Numbered from the stretch's first letter, positions 27,606 through 36,396 are shown. The stretch is 64,000 nt of DNA from CALBTQ01 sp036725605 (GCA_036725605.1 DAIMDW010000016.1:72842-136841); one strand, 5' to 3'. Made by a program: numbers and translations. Notes: generated by a model from the sequence alone, not told the origin.

Positions 27606-27803
27606 TTGGACGTAAATAAGACGGACTGCCCAAAGGCAAAGGGGATGTCAACGATGAACGCGACGCCGACAAACTTCACAACCCAACGAAAGAAGGCTCG
27701 AGTTCTGATTCCGGTTCGCGTCTCGTGGGCATCCCCGGCGCCGAACTTCGCGGCCCGCGCAAACAAAAGAAACAACCTCGATGAACTATAAGGAGGATGG
27801 ACC

Positions 27804-28220
27804 ATGGCACTGATCAGATGGAATCCCTATCGCGAAATGGATCGTTTCTTCAACACGCTCTACGGCGCGGAGAACGAAAACATCGACACCTGCTGGACGC
27901 CGGCGGTCGATATCTATGAGGCCGACGAGAACTTCGTCATCACCGCCGCGCTGCCGGGCCTGGCGCAGAGCGACATCACCGTCAACGTGGAAAACAACGT
28001 GCTGACGATCTCCGGCGAGCGTCACCTGGAAAACAGCGAAACCAAGGACAAGTACAGCCGCGTCGAGCAGATGTACGGCAGCTTCTCGCGCTCGTTCACG
28101 CTCCCGAACACGGTCGATGTCGACAAGATCGAAGCCACGATGGAAAAGGGCGTTCTCAAGGTCACGCTCCCCAAAAGCGAGCAGTCCAAAGCGCGCACGA
28201 TCGAAGTCAAGTACCACTAA
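27804..28220 (+). CDS. hsp20: Small heat-shock protein, Hsp20/alpha-crystallin family
   Basis: The 138-residue protein has an N-terminal arm (MALIRWNPYREMDRFFNTLY), the alpha-crystallin domain (about 35-125; WTPAVDIYEADENFVITAAL, ending in KGVLKVTLPKSE with the conserved G-x-L) and a short C-terminal tail. Hsp20 oligomers hold unfolding proteins for ClpB/DnaK. AAGGAGG lies just before the ATG. A strong hairpin follows the stop, so it is monocistronic. It is divergent from the clpB operon with a 290-bp control region. Confidence 0.95.
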   Translation: MALIRWNPYREMDRFFNTLYGAENENIDTCWTPAVDIYEADENFVITAALPGLAQSDITVNVENNVLTISGERHLENSETKDKYSRVEQMYGSFSRSFTLPNTVDVDKIEATMEKGVLKVTLPKSEQSKARTIEVKYH

Positions 28221-28242
28221 GGACCGCTCATTCCATATAACG

Positions 28243-28272
28243 GCCGGCGACCTGGACGTCGCCGGCTTTCTC
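28243..28272 (+). terminator. Terminator after hsp20
   Basis: GCCGGCGAC (28243-28251) pairs with GTCGCCGGC (28258-28266) around a six-base loop, followed by TTTCTC. The rest of the 330-bp gap to the next gene shows a second GC hairpin with a T-rich loop near 28446-28466 and no gene. Confidence 0.75.
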
Positions 28273-28552
28273 ATTGCCGATAAAGTCATCCGTGATTTTC
28301 TCGGCTGACGGTCGACGAAAACCGCGCTTTTCGTCTCCCTTCATTTTCGGCGACATGACGTTGCCGAAAACGGCGGCCCATCCGTGGGGCGCGCTAAAGC
28401 CACCACCTCACCAACCACCAATACCCCTCGACCCCGCTTCCCCCGGCGGGATTTTTTTACCCGCCAGTCGGCTGAATTTCCATTGCTTTTCCAGTCGGCA
28501 AGCGGCGAAAATCGTGTACAATGAAAATTGAAAATCACCATAAGGAGGCGCT

Positions 28553-28990
28553 ATGCCCTTTTGTCCGCAATGTCGAGCCGAGTTTGTCAACGGGATCGCC
28601 GTGTGCCCGGACTGCGAAGTGGCGCTGGTCGAGCATCTGAACGAGGATCCCGAGCATCCGGATTACGAGTACGAAACGCTGACCGAAGCGCAGGGCGAAA
28701 TCAACACGCGCTTGATCGTCGCCGAGTTGGAAGCGGTGGGGATTCCCTACGTGCTGTCCGGCGACGCCCTGGGCACCGTGCAAATGTACGCGCCGCACGA
28801 TTCGAAGATCAGCGTGCCCAAACGCTTCCTGACCCAGGCGCAGGAGATCGTCGCCTCGGTGCTCGCGCCGCAATCGGAAGAGGAACTGGAGGAGCAGGCG
28901 AACGAGGAATTCTTCTGCGACAGTTGCGGGGCCGCCGTGCCGCCCGACGCGGACGTCTGCCCGGAATGCGGCGAGCCGTTCGAGAATTAA
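28553..28990 (+). CDS. Double zinc-ribbon protein with DUF2007-like middle domain
   Basis: The 145-residue protein has an N-terminal zinc ribbon (CPQC...CPDC, residues 4-24). A middle domain follows with the ferredoxin-like pattern of DUF2007 (RLIVAELEAVGIPYVLSGDA, then SKISVPKRFLTQAQEIVASV), then an acidic helix and a second zinc ribbon (CDSC...CPEC, about 122-143). DUF2007 domains are putative signal-transducing modules of unknown ligand. AAGGAGG precedes the ATG. The 3' end overlaps a convergent small gene by four bases. Confidence 0.8.
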   Translation: MPFCPQCRAEFVNGIAVCPDCEVALVEHLNEDPEHPDYEYETLTEAQGEINTRLIVAELEAVGIPYVLSGDALGTVQMYAPHDSKISVPKRFLTQAQEIVASVLAPQSEEELEEQANEEFFCDSCGAAVPPDADVCPECGEPFEN

Positions 28991-29199
28991 CTCTTCTTGT
29001 CCCGGCGGCGTTTCGGCTTGGGTTGCTTGAACATCTCCAGTTGATGACCGCGCCCGCGTTCGGGTTGCGTGGCCAGCAGCTTGGCGATTTTCTTGGGCGG
29101 GATCGCGTAGAAGTTCTCGCACTTCTTCGGGCAGCGCTCGATGCACCACCAGACATTGCGTTGGATTTTCGATTTGTGACGTAAACACTCGATGAACAT
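28987..29199 (-). CDS. Small basic Cys-containing hypothetical protein
   Basis: The 70-residue protein contains four Cys and aromatic residues (IECLRHKSKIQRNVWWCIER, then CPKKCENFYAI) and a very basic tail (FKQPKPKRRRDKKS). The C-x3-C arrangement and overall size suggest a metal-binding or nucleic-acid-binding peptide. The family is unknown. It is convergent with the zinc-ribbon gene by a four-base overlap and divergent from the FmdB-type gene. Confidence 0.5.
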   Translation of the reverse strand: MFIECLRHKSKIQRNVWWCIERCPKKCENFYAIPPKKIAKLLATQPERGRGHQLEMFKQPKPKRRRDKKS

Positions 29200-29245
29200 G
29201 CGGCCTCCGGAGACGTGAGTCTACGCAAGGCCGCCGGAGAAAACA

Positions 29246-29593
29246 ATGCCGATTTACGAGTACGAATGCGCCTCCTGCGGGCACGTTTCCGGCTTCCTGG
29301 AAAAGATGTACGAGCGCCCGCGGCTGTTCGGCAAAAAGCGCCGCTGCCAAAAATGCGGCGGCAAGAAGCTGCGCAAGGTGCCCAGCGGTTTCGGCGTCAA
29401 CGTCGAACGCACGCAGACCGAGATGATGAACGAACTCAAGTCCATGGGCAACGTGCAGTTCGTGCCGCAGGCCCCCGACACCGCACCCACCGGCCCGCCG
29501 CCCGGCGGCTGCCCCTACGAGATCCAGGCGAAAGCCGAAGCGGAGAAAAAGGAAAAGGACCGCAAAGCCAAAGCGCCCATCGTCGTTTCCTGA
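29246..29593 (+). CDS. FmdB-type zinc-ribbon protein
   Basis: The 115-residue protein opens with the family signature MPIYEYECASCGHVSGFLEK, followed by the second ribbon pair CQKCGG and the K-VPSGFG turn. A long low-complexity charged tail follows. FmdB-like (CxxC_CXXC_SSSS) proteins are putative regulators; the name comes from a weak link to formamidase genes, so the role remains unproven. It lies upstream of a membrane protein gene on the same strand, with a gap of 65 bp. Confidence 0.85.
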   Translation: MPIYEYECASCGHVSGFLEKMYERPRLFGKKRRCQKCGGKKLRKVPSGFGVNVERTQTEMMNELKSMGNVQFVPQAPDTAPTGPPPGGCPYEIQAKAEAEKKEKDRKAKAPIVVS

Positions 29594-29658
29594 ACCGTTT
29601 GAACCCCGTTCGCGCCTGTGCGATAGTCCGGATAATTCAACCGCAACGAAAGCAGGCC

Positions 29659-31038
29659 ATGGAGCCCGAAGTTATCCCGGTCGATTGCCGCGTCCGCCAA
29701 CGCCGCCAGGCCCTTTGCTGCGCCGGCGCGGGATTTCTCGTGGCGCTGCTCGGGCTGTTGTGGCGGCAATGGCCCGACTGGTTCGTCGCCCGCTTCGACG
29801 TGCCGTACCCGCACGCGATCATTTTGAATCACTACCATTACCTGCTGCACAAACTGCCCGACTTGCTGTTGCTCGGCGCGCTCGTCTTGTTCGCGCTCGC
29901 CGGCGCGTTGTGGCTGGCCGCGCGCAAAGGCGTGTTCGCCGGCGCGTGGTGGCGGGTGCCGGTGGCGGTGGAAACGATTTTGTTTGTCGCCCTGCTGGCG
30001 TTCGACGGCTGGTTGTCGCATCGCTATTGGCTCGCCTGGGGACGGCCCTTGTGGGACGACTACGCGCGCTTCGGCGAGATTGTGCACCTCGCGCTGACCA
30101 GCAACGATCCGGCCGTGCTGCCCGCGCTGTGGCGGTTCATCGGCGAATACCCGCACGCGCCCAGCCCGCTCACGCCCGCGCTGGTCGCCGTGGGCATGTT
30201 TATCGTGCACAACGCGGCGGCGGTGCTTATGGCGCTCAACCTCGCGGCGACCGCCGGTTCGCTGTGGTTGCTGCGCGCGATCGTGCGCCGCGTTTCCCCG
30301 GCGACGATCTTCTGGCCGTTGGGCGTGCTCTTTCTCGCCCACGGCGCGACGGCCCGCAACTGCCTGTTCATTCAACTCGACGCGATCAACGGGTTTTTCG
30401 TGCTGCTGTTTTTCCACCTCTGGTTGAGCTGGCGCGAAACGCGGTCCTCCGATCGCCTGATGGCGATGGTCGTGGCCATCGTGTTGGGCGTGTTTCAGAA
30501 AACGACGCTCTTCCCGCTGATGGCCGTGCCCACGTTGGTCGAGCTTGTCGAGTCGTGGCGGGCGCGCAAGTGGGAGGCGAAACACCTCGCGACCGTCGCA
30601 CTGGCCACGGCGGTCGTGCCGGCGGCGCTGTTCGCGTTTTACATTTACCGGCTCGAGGTGGGCCGCAATTTCCAGACGCAGGTCGAGCTGATGGGCACCG
30701 GCTGGAACATCCTGGATTTCTCGCTCAAACGTTTCGTCTACGCGACGGTCCTGCTGCTCGCGCCGACGCTGCCGCTGGTCGCGCTCAACCGCGACCGGCT
30801 TCGCCCGCCGTACCTGGCCTTCGCGCTGTACATCCTCTTGTTCTTCGGCTCGATCGTCGCGGTGCGCGGACCCTTCTGGGGCCGGTACTATTCGCACGTT
30901 CTGGGCGCGTGGCTCTTGCTGGCCGCGCCGGGACTGGCGTTGGTCGAAGGGGAAAAGTCCTACCGTCTGCCGCTGTGCGTTTTCCTTGCCGGCACGGCGT
31001 TGGTGCAGTACGCGCTCGTCTTCTGGAATCTGATGTAG
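29659..31038 (+). CDS. Multi-pass membrane protein (GT-C glycosyltransferase-like)
   Basis: The 459-residue protein has about ten membrane helices. The ATG at 29659 is chosen because the upstream part of the frame overlaps FmdB and lacks coding features. An acidic first extracytoplasmic loop (RPLWDDYARFGEIVHLALTS) and the mid-protein segment HGATARNCLFIQLDAINGFF, with acidic residues at helix ends, fit the GT-C glycosyltransferase pattern. No subfamily is recognised. The 3' end meets the convergent panE gene with a one-base gap. Confidence 0.65.
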   Translation: MEPEVIPVDCRVRQRRQALCCAGAGFLVALLGLLWRQWPDWFVARFDVPYPHAIILNHYHYLLHKLPDLLLLGALVLFALAGALWLAARKGVFAGAWWRVPVAVETILFVALLAFDGWLSHRYWLAWGRPLWDDYARFGEIVHLALTSNDPAVLPALWRFIGEYPHAPSPLTPALVAVGMFIVHNAAAVLMALNLAATAGSLWLLRAIVRRVSPATIFWPLGVLFLAHGATARNCLFIQLDAINGFFVLLFFHLWLSWRETRSSDRLMAMVVAIVLGVFQKTTLFPLMAVPTLVELVESWRARKWEAKHLATVALATAVVPAALFAFYIYRLEVGRNFQTQVELMGTGWNILDFSLKRFVYATVLLLAPTLPLVALNRDRLRPPYLAFALYILLFFGSIVAVRGPFWGRYYSHVLGAWLLLAAPGLALVEGEKSYRLPLCVFLAGTALVQYALVFWNLM

Positions 31039-31039
31039 G

Positions 31040-31954
31040 CTAGTTTGCGCTCTCGGCCGTCTTGACCAGCAGGGTCAACGTGCGGTTGATCGGCGCGTCC
31101 AGCGACAACTCCTCGGCCAGCCGGACCACCGCGCCGTTGATGAAATCGATCTCCGTCGGCCGTCCGCGGTAATGGTCCTGCAGCGTGGCCGACAGGCTGT
31201 CGGCCGTGCGCCCGAGCGACTGCTCGATCTGCGTCAGCGGATTGCGATACGGCAGCTTGATCTGCGCGGCTTCCAGCACGCCCTGCGCTTCCTTGACGGC
31301 CGCGTGCATCAAATCCTTGGCCGCGGGCACGTCCAGCAGCCGCCCGTTGCGCACGCGCGCCAGCGTGGTGATCGCGCTCACGCCCACGTTGATGATCACC
31401 TTGCCCCACAACATGCTCGCCGCGTCGGCGGTGACGGTCGTCTTCAGCCCGTGCCGCGTGAGGAACGACGCGACCGACTCGGCCCGATCGTGCGCGGCCG
31501 GCTCCAGCGCCGCGAGCGTCGTGTCGCCCCAACTGGTGTGCAGTACGTGGCCCGGCGCCAGCAGCGACGCTCCGAGGTTGGTCACCCCGGCGATGACCCG
31601 TTCGCGGCCCAGCGCTTCGCCCAGCAGGCGCTCGCTGCCCACGCCGTTTTGCCACGTCACCACCACCGTGCGCGAAGACACCAACGGCCGGATCGTCTCG
31701 ATCGCCGCCGCCGTGTCCTGCGCCTTGACCAGTAGAAAGATCATGTCCGCCGCGGCGCCCTCCGGCGCTTCGGCGCGGGTGCGCAACGGCACGATGTGCC
31801 CGCCGCTGACGCCCTCCACGCGCAGCCCCTCGGCGTTGATCGCGCGCACGATCGCCGGATCGCGCTCGATCAGATCCACCTGGGCGCCGGCGCGAAACAG
31901 CAGGTAGCCGATCAGGCTGCCCATCGCCCCCGCGCCGATGATGACTGTGTGCAT
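31040..31954 (-). CDS. panE: 2-dehydropantoate 2-reductase (ketopantoate reductase)
   Basis: The 304-residue protein begins MHTVIIGAGAMGSLIGYLLF, the NADP-binding GxGxxG motif, with GGGGGAG upstream. The family pattern continues with LLVKAQDTAAAIETIRPLVS, TWQNGVGSERLLGEALGRER, the catalytic Lys in MLWGKVIINVGVSAITTLAR, and the C-terminal RGRPTEIDFINGAVVRLAEE. PanE reduces ketopantoate to pantoate in the pantothenate/CoA pathway. No panB or panC is nearby, so the role is taken from family membership; paralogs with other 2-oxoacid substrates exist. Confidence 0.88.
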   Translation of the reverse strand: MHTVIIGAGAMGSLIGYLLFRAGAQVDLIERDPAIVRAINAEGLRVEGVSGGHIVPLRTRAEAPEGAAADMIFLLVKAQDTAAAIETIRPLVSSRTVVVTWQNGVGSERLLGEALGRERVIAGVTNLGASLLAPGHVLHTSWGDTTLAALEPAAHDRAESVASFLTRHGLKTTVTADAASMLWGKVIINVGVSAITTLARVRNGRLLDVPAAKDLMHAAVKEAQGVLEAAQIKLPYRNPLTQIEQSLGRTADSLSATLQDHYRGRPTEIDFINGAVVRLAEELSLDAPINRTLTLLVKTAESAN

Positions 31955-32037
31955 GCGTTCGCTCCCCCGAAAGGTCCGTCCTTTATAAAGAAGCGATGCG
32001 GCCGCCGTCAAGAAAGCCGCGTCGTTAAAATATAAAG

Positions 32038-32062
32038 GGTCGGAGCGCGAACTCCGACCCCT
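32038..32062. terminator. Hairpin between panE and the zinc-finger membrane protein
   Basis: GGGTCGGAG pairs perfectly with CTCCGACCC around a seven-base loop. It lies just downstream of the leftward gene starting at 32816, though the T-run is poor. Confidence 0.5.
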
Positions 32063-32090
32063 GATTCACGAATCGTCTGAGAAACGAGGC

Positions 32091-32816
32091 TTATTTGGCC
32101 GGTGCGGCTTCCGCCGGGGCCGGGGCCGCTTCTTCCACCTTGGCCGGCGCGGGATCGACCACCGTGCCGTGCTTCATGATCTTGGCCTTCAACGCTTCCA
32201 CGGAAACCTGCAGCGCTTCGAGGTCGGCCTTGAGGCCTTTGTCGGCTTTGTTGCTGTAATTGGCCAGCGAGCTGCTCAGGTTGTCCAGGTCGCGCACGAG
32301 CATCTGGTCGGCGATTTTGTTGCCGATCACGTCGCCGTTTTTCACCATCATCAGCAGGGAATTGGCCTGCGCTTCGATCTTGGTGTCCATCGATTTTTCC
32401 AACACTTCCATGGTCGGCGTCGGATTCACCGCATTGATCGCAATCAACACCAGCGCCAGGATCGCCAACAACAACGCGAGGCCGGGAACGAAGCCAACGT
32501 TTTTCTTTTCGTCCATACGCGTATCCTCCTTCTCCCTCACCGGAGACTCAGCAATTGGGGTTTCCTTTACATATTTCGGAGCTTCCTGCGTAGAAGCCGC
32601 TTTCTGTGGTTCATGCTTGTGGGCGATCGCCTCGGCCGCATGGGGCGGCGCGGCGGGCATTTCGGCCATCGAGTCGACCTGAACGTCCTCCTCGATCGAA
32701 TGCTCTTCCGGCGCTTTCCGGCCGTAGATCTTGGTGTGGGTGATGCAAAAATCGGAACCGGCCGCGGCGTTGGCCTGGCAGGGGTTCCCCGCCTTGGTTT
32801 TGGCTTTACACTTCAC
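32091..32816 (-). CDS. Zinc-finger, single-span membrane protein with coiled coil
   Basis: The protein has about 241 residues from the GTG at 32816. It begins with a Cys3His motif (CKAKTKAGNPC...FCITH, residues 3-26; DUF5763-like), then a disordered Pro/Ala/Glu segment, one membrane helix (FVPGLALLLAILALVLIAIN, about 108-127), a helical coiled-coil part and an Ala-Pro tail. A longer frame to 32906 would place a good promoter (TTGACA-18-TATGTT) inside the coding sequence, so it is rejected. The Cys motif is also present in the phage-like protein at 63154. Function unknown. Confidence 0.7.
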   Translation of the reverse strand: MKCKAKTKAGNPCQANAAAGSDFCITHTKIYGRKAPEEHSIEEDVQVDSMAEMPAAPPHAAEAIAHKHEPQKAASTQEAPKYVKETPIAESPVREKEDTRMDEKKNVGFVPGLALLLAILALVLIAINAVNPTPTMEVLEKSMDTKIEAQANSLLMMVKNGDVIGNKIADQMLVRDLDNLSSSLANYSNKADKGLKADLEALQVSVEALKAKIMKHGTVVDPAPAKVEEAAPAPAEAAPAK

Positions 32817-32869
32817 GAGCGCCTGACCCTCCCCAGATACAAAAAAATGCTCTTCTCCTGAACTCTTGC

Positions 32870-32899
32870 AACATAGCAATCCACATTTGCCGGTGTCAA
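32870..32899 (-). promoter_or_regulatory. Promoter of the zinc-finger membrane protein gene
   Basis: On the minus strand TTGACA (32899-32894) and TATGTT (32875-32870) are separated by 18 bp, about 54 bp upstream of the GTG at 32816. The position supports the shorter start. Confidence 0.65.
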
Positions 32900-33025
32900 G
32901 TATCACGATGCGCGATTCGTCGACCGGCCGGAAAAGTCCCCGCGCCGGGACCGTTGCGCAATTCCCCGCTTTTTGCTAATCCCTGGGCAAATCCATCGCG
33001 GCGTTTCGCCGGCAAAGGAGTGTTT

Positions 33026-33538
33026 ATGCGCCTGACCAAATCCCTGACCATCGCGGCGTCCCTGGCGCTGTTGGCGATTTTCACCGGCTGCATCACTTGG
33101 CAGACGGGCGTGCTCAACGATTGGTACACCACGCAAATCGAGAACGAGCAGGTCAACTACGAGGTCGAATACCCCGCCGACCAACTGACGCTGAGCGTCT
33201 TCCGCGAGGGCGAGTGCGTCACCACCAACCACACGATCGTCAAAAAGAAGAAAATGTGGCTCAAGGTCTTCGTGCTCAAAACCAAAACCTCCAAGCGGGA
33301 AAAACGCGGCGAACCCTTCGCCTGCCGCAAGCCGATCACCGAACCGCAGGTCGCACTGCAAGCCGGCGGCGAATACGTCGTGCTGCCCAAAACGAGCGAA
33401 GACGCCAAACACGCCTATTTCAGCATCGCCCGCACGTCGGTGCCCGCTGGCCTGATCGGCGCGGCGAGCGAGGAACAACTGTACCTCGTCGTCGGCACGC
33501 AGCGTCTGCCCATCGCGAATATCGTCAAGGATTTTTAG
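33026..33538 (+). CDS. Lipoprotein of unknown function
   Basis: The 170-residue protein has a signal peptide with the good lipobox IFTGC. The mature part is beta-rich with basic clusters (TIVKKKKMWLKVFVLKTKT, TSKREKRGEPFACRKPITEP). There is no Asp-rich linker, unlike most lipoproteins here, and the residue after the lipid Cys is Ile, compatible with outer-membrane sorting. The ATG at 33026 follows AAAGGAG. The family is not recognised. It is a single gene flanked by repeats downstream. Confidence 0.7.
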   Translation: MRLTKSLTIAASLALLAIFTGCITWQTGVLNDWYTTQIENEQVNYEVEYPADQLTLSVFREGECVTTNHTIVKKKKMWLKVFVLKTKTSKREKRGEPFACRKPITEPQVALQAGGEYVVLPKTSEDAKHAYFSIARTSVPAGLIGAASEEQLYLVVGTQRLPIANIVKDF

Positions 33539-33602
33539 TTCAAGGGTTATTTGTAGGGGCAACTCCCCGTGGTTGCCCCGGCCAGGGAGTGTGGCACACA
33601 AC

Positions 33603-33820
33603 GGAATCATCCTGAACGAAGTGAAGGATCTCTCGTATGTGTACGTAGATTCTTCGTCGCGCTAAGGCGCTCCCTCGGCGGAATGACAATAAATGACAAT
33701 ATACGCAGCACACCTTTGGCTTCGCCAAAAGTGTGGCACACAAAACACCCTCGTCCAATGCGCGTCAGCGTTGGATACAGCTTCACACAATGAATGAATC
33801 ATAGGTCCAGGGATTATTCC
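33603..33820. repeat. Dispersed intergenic repeat A, copy 2, with an embedded palindrome
   Basis: This copy contains ATCATCCTGAACGAAGTGAA, GTACGTAGATTCTTCGTCGC, GCGCGTCAGCG and ATAGGTCCAGGGATTATTCC in the same order as 5848-6001. Between its halves lie about 70 extra bases, which include repeat B (33708-33741). The last bases of the repeat abut the stop of the ABC transporter gene. Confidence 0.75.
33708..33741. repeat. Dispersed palindromic repeat B, copy 2
   Basis: GCACACCTTTGGCTTCGCCA continues as AAAGTGTGGCACAC. This is the reverse complement of the element at 7188-7223 apart from the loop bases. Confidence 0.75.
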
Positions 33821-33823
33821 TGG

Positions 33824-34786
33824 TTATTCCTGGTGCTGCAGGAAGCAGGCGACGAAGTGACCGGGGGCGACTTCGACCAGCGGGGGTTTTTCGCGGCGGC
33901 AGATTTCCTTGAGGCGGTCGCAGCGCGGCGCGTAGGGACAGCCCGCGCTGGGCGCGACCGATTCCGCCGGGGCGGTGTGCGTGCCCAGCTTGCGTTGATC
34001 GGGGTGCAACGCGGGCACGGCCTTCATCAGCGCGACGGTGTACGGATGCGCCGGCTCGCGCGTGACCTCGGCGGTCGGCCCCAGCTCGACCATCCGCCCG
34101 CGATAGAGCACCAGGCAGCGGTCGGTCATGGCGCGCACGACGCGGATATCGTGCGAAATGAACAGCAGCGACAACTCGCCCTCGGCGACCAGATCGCCCA
34201 GCAGGTCGAGAATCTGCGTTTGCACCGAAACGTCGAGGCTGGCCACCGGCTCATCGGCGACGACCAGCGCCGGCTGCATGACCAGCGCGCGGGCGATGCC
34301 CACCCGTTGCCGCTGACCGCCGGACAATTCGTGCGGCTTGCGCTCGAACAGCGAACGATCCAGCCCGACGCGTTCGAGCTGCCGCGCGGCCTTTTCGTCG
34401 GCCTCGGCGGCCGTGCGCGTCCAGCCGTGCACCAGCAACGGTTCGCGCACCGAGCGCCCCACGGTCAGGCGCGGATCGAGCGCGCCCGCGTTGTCCTGCC
34501 AGATCATCTGAATCGCCGCGCGCAGCCGTTTGGCCTGTTCGCCGCGCGCCTGGTGCACGTCGGCTTCCTCGAACAGCACGCGGCCCGCGTCGGGCGCGTA
34601 CAAGCCGCAGATGAGCCGCCCGAGGGTCGTCTTGCCGCAGCCCGATTCGCCGACCACGCCCAGTCGTCCGTGGCGGGCGAGGGCGAAGCTCACGTCCGCC
34701 AGCGCGACCACGGGCTCGCCACCGCGCGCGAACAGGCCGCCGGGCGCCGCGAAGTTTTTCCCGAGATGTTCGACAATCAACTGCAT
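33824..34786 (-). CDS. OppF/DppF-type peptide ABC transporter ATP-binding protein
   Basis: The 320-residue protein has Walker A GESGCGKTTLGRLI, the Q-loop IWQD, the ABC signature LSGGQRQRVGIARAL, Walker B LVVADEPVASLDV and the H-loop SHDIRVV. A C-terminal oligopeptide-transporter extension follows with its Fe-S-like Cys cluster (SAGCPYAPRCDRLKEICRRE). These proteins power peptide or nickel import with an OppD partner and two permeases. None of those is encoded next door: the adjacent genes are archease and a deacetylase, so this is an orphan ATPase. ATG at 34786. Confidence 0.88.
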   Translation of the reverse strand: MQLIVEHLGKNFAAPGGLFARGGEPVVALADVSFALARHGRLGVVGESGCGKTTLGRLICGLYAPDAGRVLFEEADVHQARGEQAKRLRAAIQMIWQDNAGALDPRLTVGRSVREPLLVHGWTRTAAEADEKAARQLERVGLDRSLFERKPHELSGGQRQRVGIARALVMQPALVVADEPVASLDVSVQTQILDLLGDLVAEGELSLLFISHDIRVVRAMTDRCLVLYRGRMVELGPTAEVTREPAHPYTVALMKAVPALHPDQRKLGTHTAPAESVAPSAGCPYAPRCDRLKEICRREKPPLVEVAPGHFVACFLQHQE

Positions 34787-34791
34787 AGACG

Positions 34792-35190
34792 TTAGGTATC
34801 GAAAACGATGCGCACAAGCAAGCCGCGGTCGGTCATTTCCACCGCCAGGCCGTGGTAGGTGACCGCCTTGACGTGCCCGCCGCCGGTTGCCGGTTGCAGG
34901 TAGGTCAGCGCGCGCAGGCTGGTGTCGTCGGCCTGCTGGACGTCGACGCGCGCCGGGCGCAGATGCTCGAGTTCGTTGATCACCAGCAGTTCGCTGAGCC
35001 AACGCACGAGCACCTCTTCGCGATCCGCGCCGGCGACTTCGATCTGCCGCATCTTGGTCGCCCCGCGCCGGTCGGGCTCGCCCAGGTAATGGGCAAACGC
35101 GTCGGCCGCCTCGCCCAACAGGGCGGGCCAATCGGGAGCGACGATTTCGAGGCGTAAATCGGCGGTGTGCGGCAGTTCCCGCCAGGGCAT
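34792..35190 (-). CDS. Archease
   Basis: The 132-residue protein has the family landmarks: ELPHTADLRLEIVAPDWPAL at the N terminus with the conserved His-Thr-Ala-Asp, ALLGEAADAFAHYLG, VRWLSELLVINE and HVKAVTYHGLAVE near the end. Archease speeds guanylation and turnover of the RtcB RNA ligase, used in tRNA splicing or RNA repair. RtcB is not in the window. The gene lies between the deacetylase and ABC ATPase genes with gaps of 2 and 5 bp, implying one transcript. Confidence 0.9.
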   Translation of the reverse strand: MPWRELPHTADLRLEIVAPDWPALLGEAADAFAHYLGEPDRRGATKMRQIEVAGADREEVLVRWLSELLVINELEHLRPARVDVQQADDTSLRALTYLQPATGGGHVKAVTYHGLAVEMTDRGLLVRIVFDT

Positions 35191-35192
35191 GG

Positions 35193-36245
35193 TCAATCGT
35201 TCTCGGCCAACTCCGGCCAATAGTCGAGGTGCATTTCGCGCACGTTGCCGATGATCACGTCCACGCCGCGCGGGTTGAGCACTTCGGCTTCCAGCCAGGT
35301 CGGATCGGCCTCGCCTTCGATCATCACCTCCAACGTGCGGCGCACGCTCTGGCGCAGGCCGTTGATGTGATAGCCGCCCTCGAGGGTCATGATCAGCTTG
35401 CCGTCGCAGCATTCGTCGGCCAGGCGCAGCATGCGGTCGGTCATCGCGCCGTAGCCGGTGGCCGAGACGTTCATCCCGCCCAGCGGGTCGCCCTCGTAGG
35501 TGTCGAAGCCGGCGCTGACCAGAATCAACTGCGGCTTGTAAGACAGCGTGATCGGCTTGACCACTTCCTCGATCAACCGTAGGAAGTCGCCGGTGCCGAA
35601 GCCGGTCTGCATCGGCATGTTCACCGTATAGCCTTCGCCCGCGCCGCGGCCCACTTCGTGGAAGGCGCCGGTGCCCGGATAATACGGATACTGGTGCGTC
35701 GAGACGTAGAGCACCTTGCCGGTCGATTCGAAGGAATGTTGCGTGCCGTTGCCGTGGTGCAGGTCCCAATCGAAAATCAGAACGCGCTCCAGGCCGTATT
35801 TGCGGATCGCGTATTCGGCGGCGATGGCCACGTTGTTGAAAATGCAGAACCCCGCCGCGCGATTGGCCTCGGCGTGGTGTCCCGGCGGACGGATCGCGGC
35901 GAACGCGTTGTCCACCCGGTCCTCGAACACGGCGTCGACCGCCGCCAGCAGCCCGCCGGCGCTCATCAGCGCCGCCCGGTAACTGGCCGGGCTGGTCGCC
36001 GTGTCCGGATCCAAGCGCACGCTACGGCCCTCGGTTTCGGCCACCATGTTCATGTAACTTTTGGAATGAATCCAACCGATTTCTTCGTGGCTCGCTTCGC
36101 GAGGTTCCACCGTAACCAACCGATCGGCCATTTCGCCGTCAACCATCGCATAGATCGCTTCCAACCGCTGCGGACTTTCCGGGTGGTAGACGTCGATCAC
36201 ATGTTCGAGGTAAATCGGATGACGAATAAATCCTGTGCGACGCAT
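35193..36245 (-). CDS. Histone-deacetylase-like (class II HDAC/acetylpolyamine amidohydrolase family) hydrolase
   Basis: The 350-residue protein carries the zinc-hydrolase signatures RPPGHHAE (tandem His), FDWDLHHGNGTQ (Asp and His metal ligands), VSAGFDTYEGDPLGG (third ligand Asp) and LEGGYHINGL. Bacterial members deacetylate acetylated polyamines, acetoin-related compounds or protein lysines; the RPPGHHAEANRAAGFCIFNN form matches class II-like HDACs. The ATG at 36245 follows AGGAGG. It is the first gene of an operon with archease and the OppF-like ATPase. Confidence 0.9.
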   Translation of the reverse strand: MRRTGFIRHPIYLEHVIDVYHPESPQRLEAIYAMVDGEMADRLVTVEPREASHEEIGWIHSKSYMNMVAETEGRSVRLDPDTATSPASYRAALMSAGGLLAAVDAVFEDRVDNAFAAIRPPGHHAEANRAAGFCIFNNVAIAAEYAIRKYGLERVLIFDWDLHHGNGTQHSFESTGKVLYVSTHQYPYYPGTGAFHEVGRGAGEGYTVNMPMQTGFGTGDFLRLIEEVVKPITLSYKPQLILVSAGFDTYEGDPLGGMNVSATGYGAMTDRMLRLADECCDGKLIMTLEGGYHINGLRQSVRRTLEVMIEGEADPTWLEAEVLNPRGVDVIIGNVREMHLDYWPELAEND

Positions 36246-36306
36246 CAAGAACCTCCTGCAACTTGAGCCATTATGGAGAATGCGCGCGGCTTGTCAATCA
36301 AGTGGG

Positions 36307-36344
36307 CAAAAAACAAAAACCGCCGCAGCGATCCACTGCGACGG
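36307..36344 (-). terminator. Terminator for the leftward lipoprotein gene at 36397
   Basis: On the minus strand CCGTCGCAG and CTGCGGCGG form a stem around a seven-base loop, followed by TTTTTGTTTTTT. Confidence 0.85.
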
Positions 36345-36396
36345 CCAAACTTCACGAATGATTAATTATATACAATCGTCGTCCGAATAATCGTCA

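Noticed and set aside
27552..27791. Small frame in the hsp20 leader
   Set aside because: It overlaps the proposed promoter and operator, has no recognisable domain and only weak start signals. A leader peptide cannot be fully excluded.
32817..32906. N-terminal extension of the zinc-finger membrane protein
   Set aside because: It contains a good TTGACA-18-TATGTT promoter on the coding strand and has no ribosome site.
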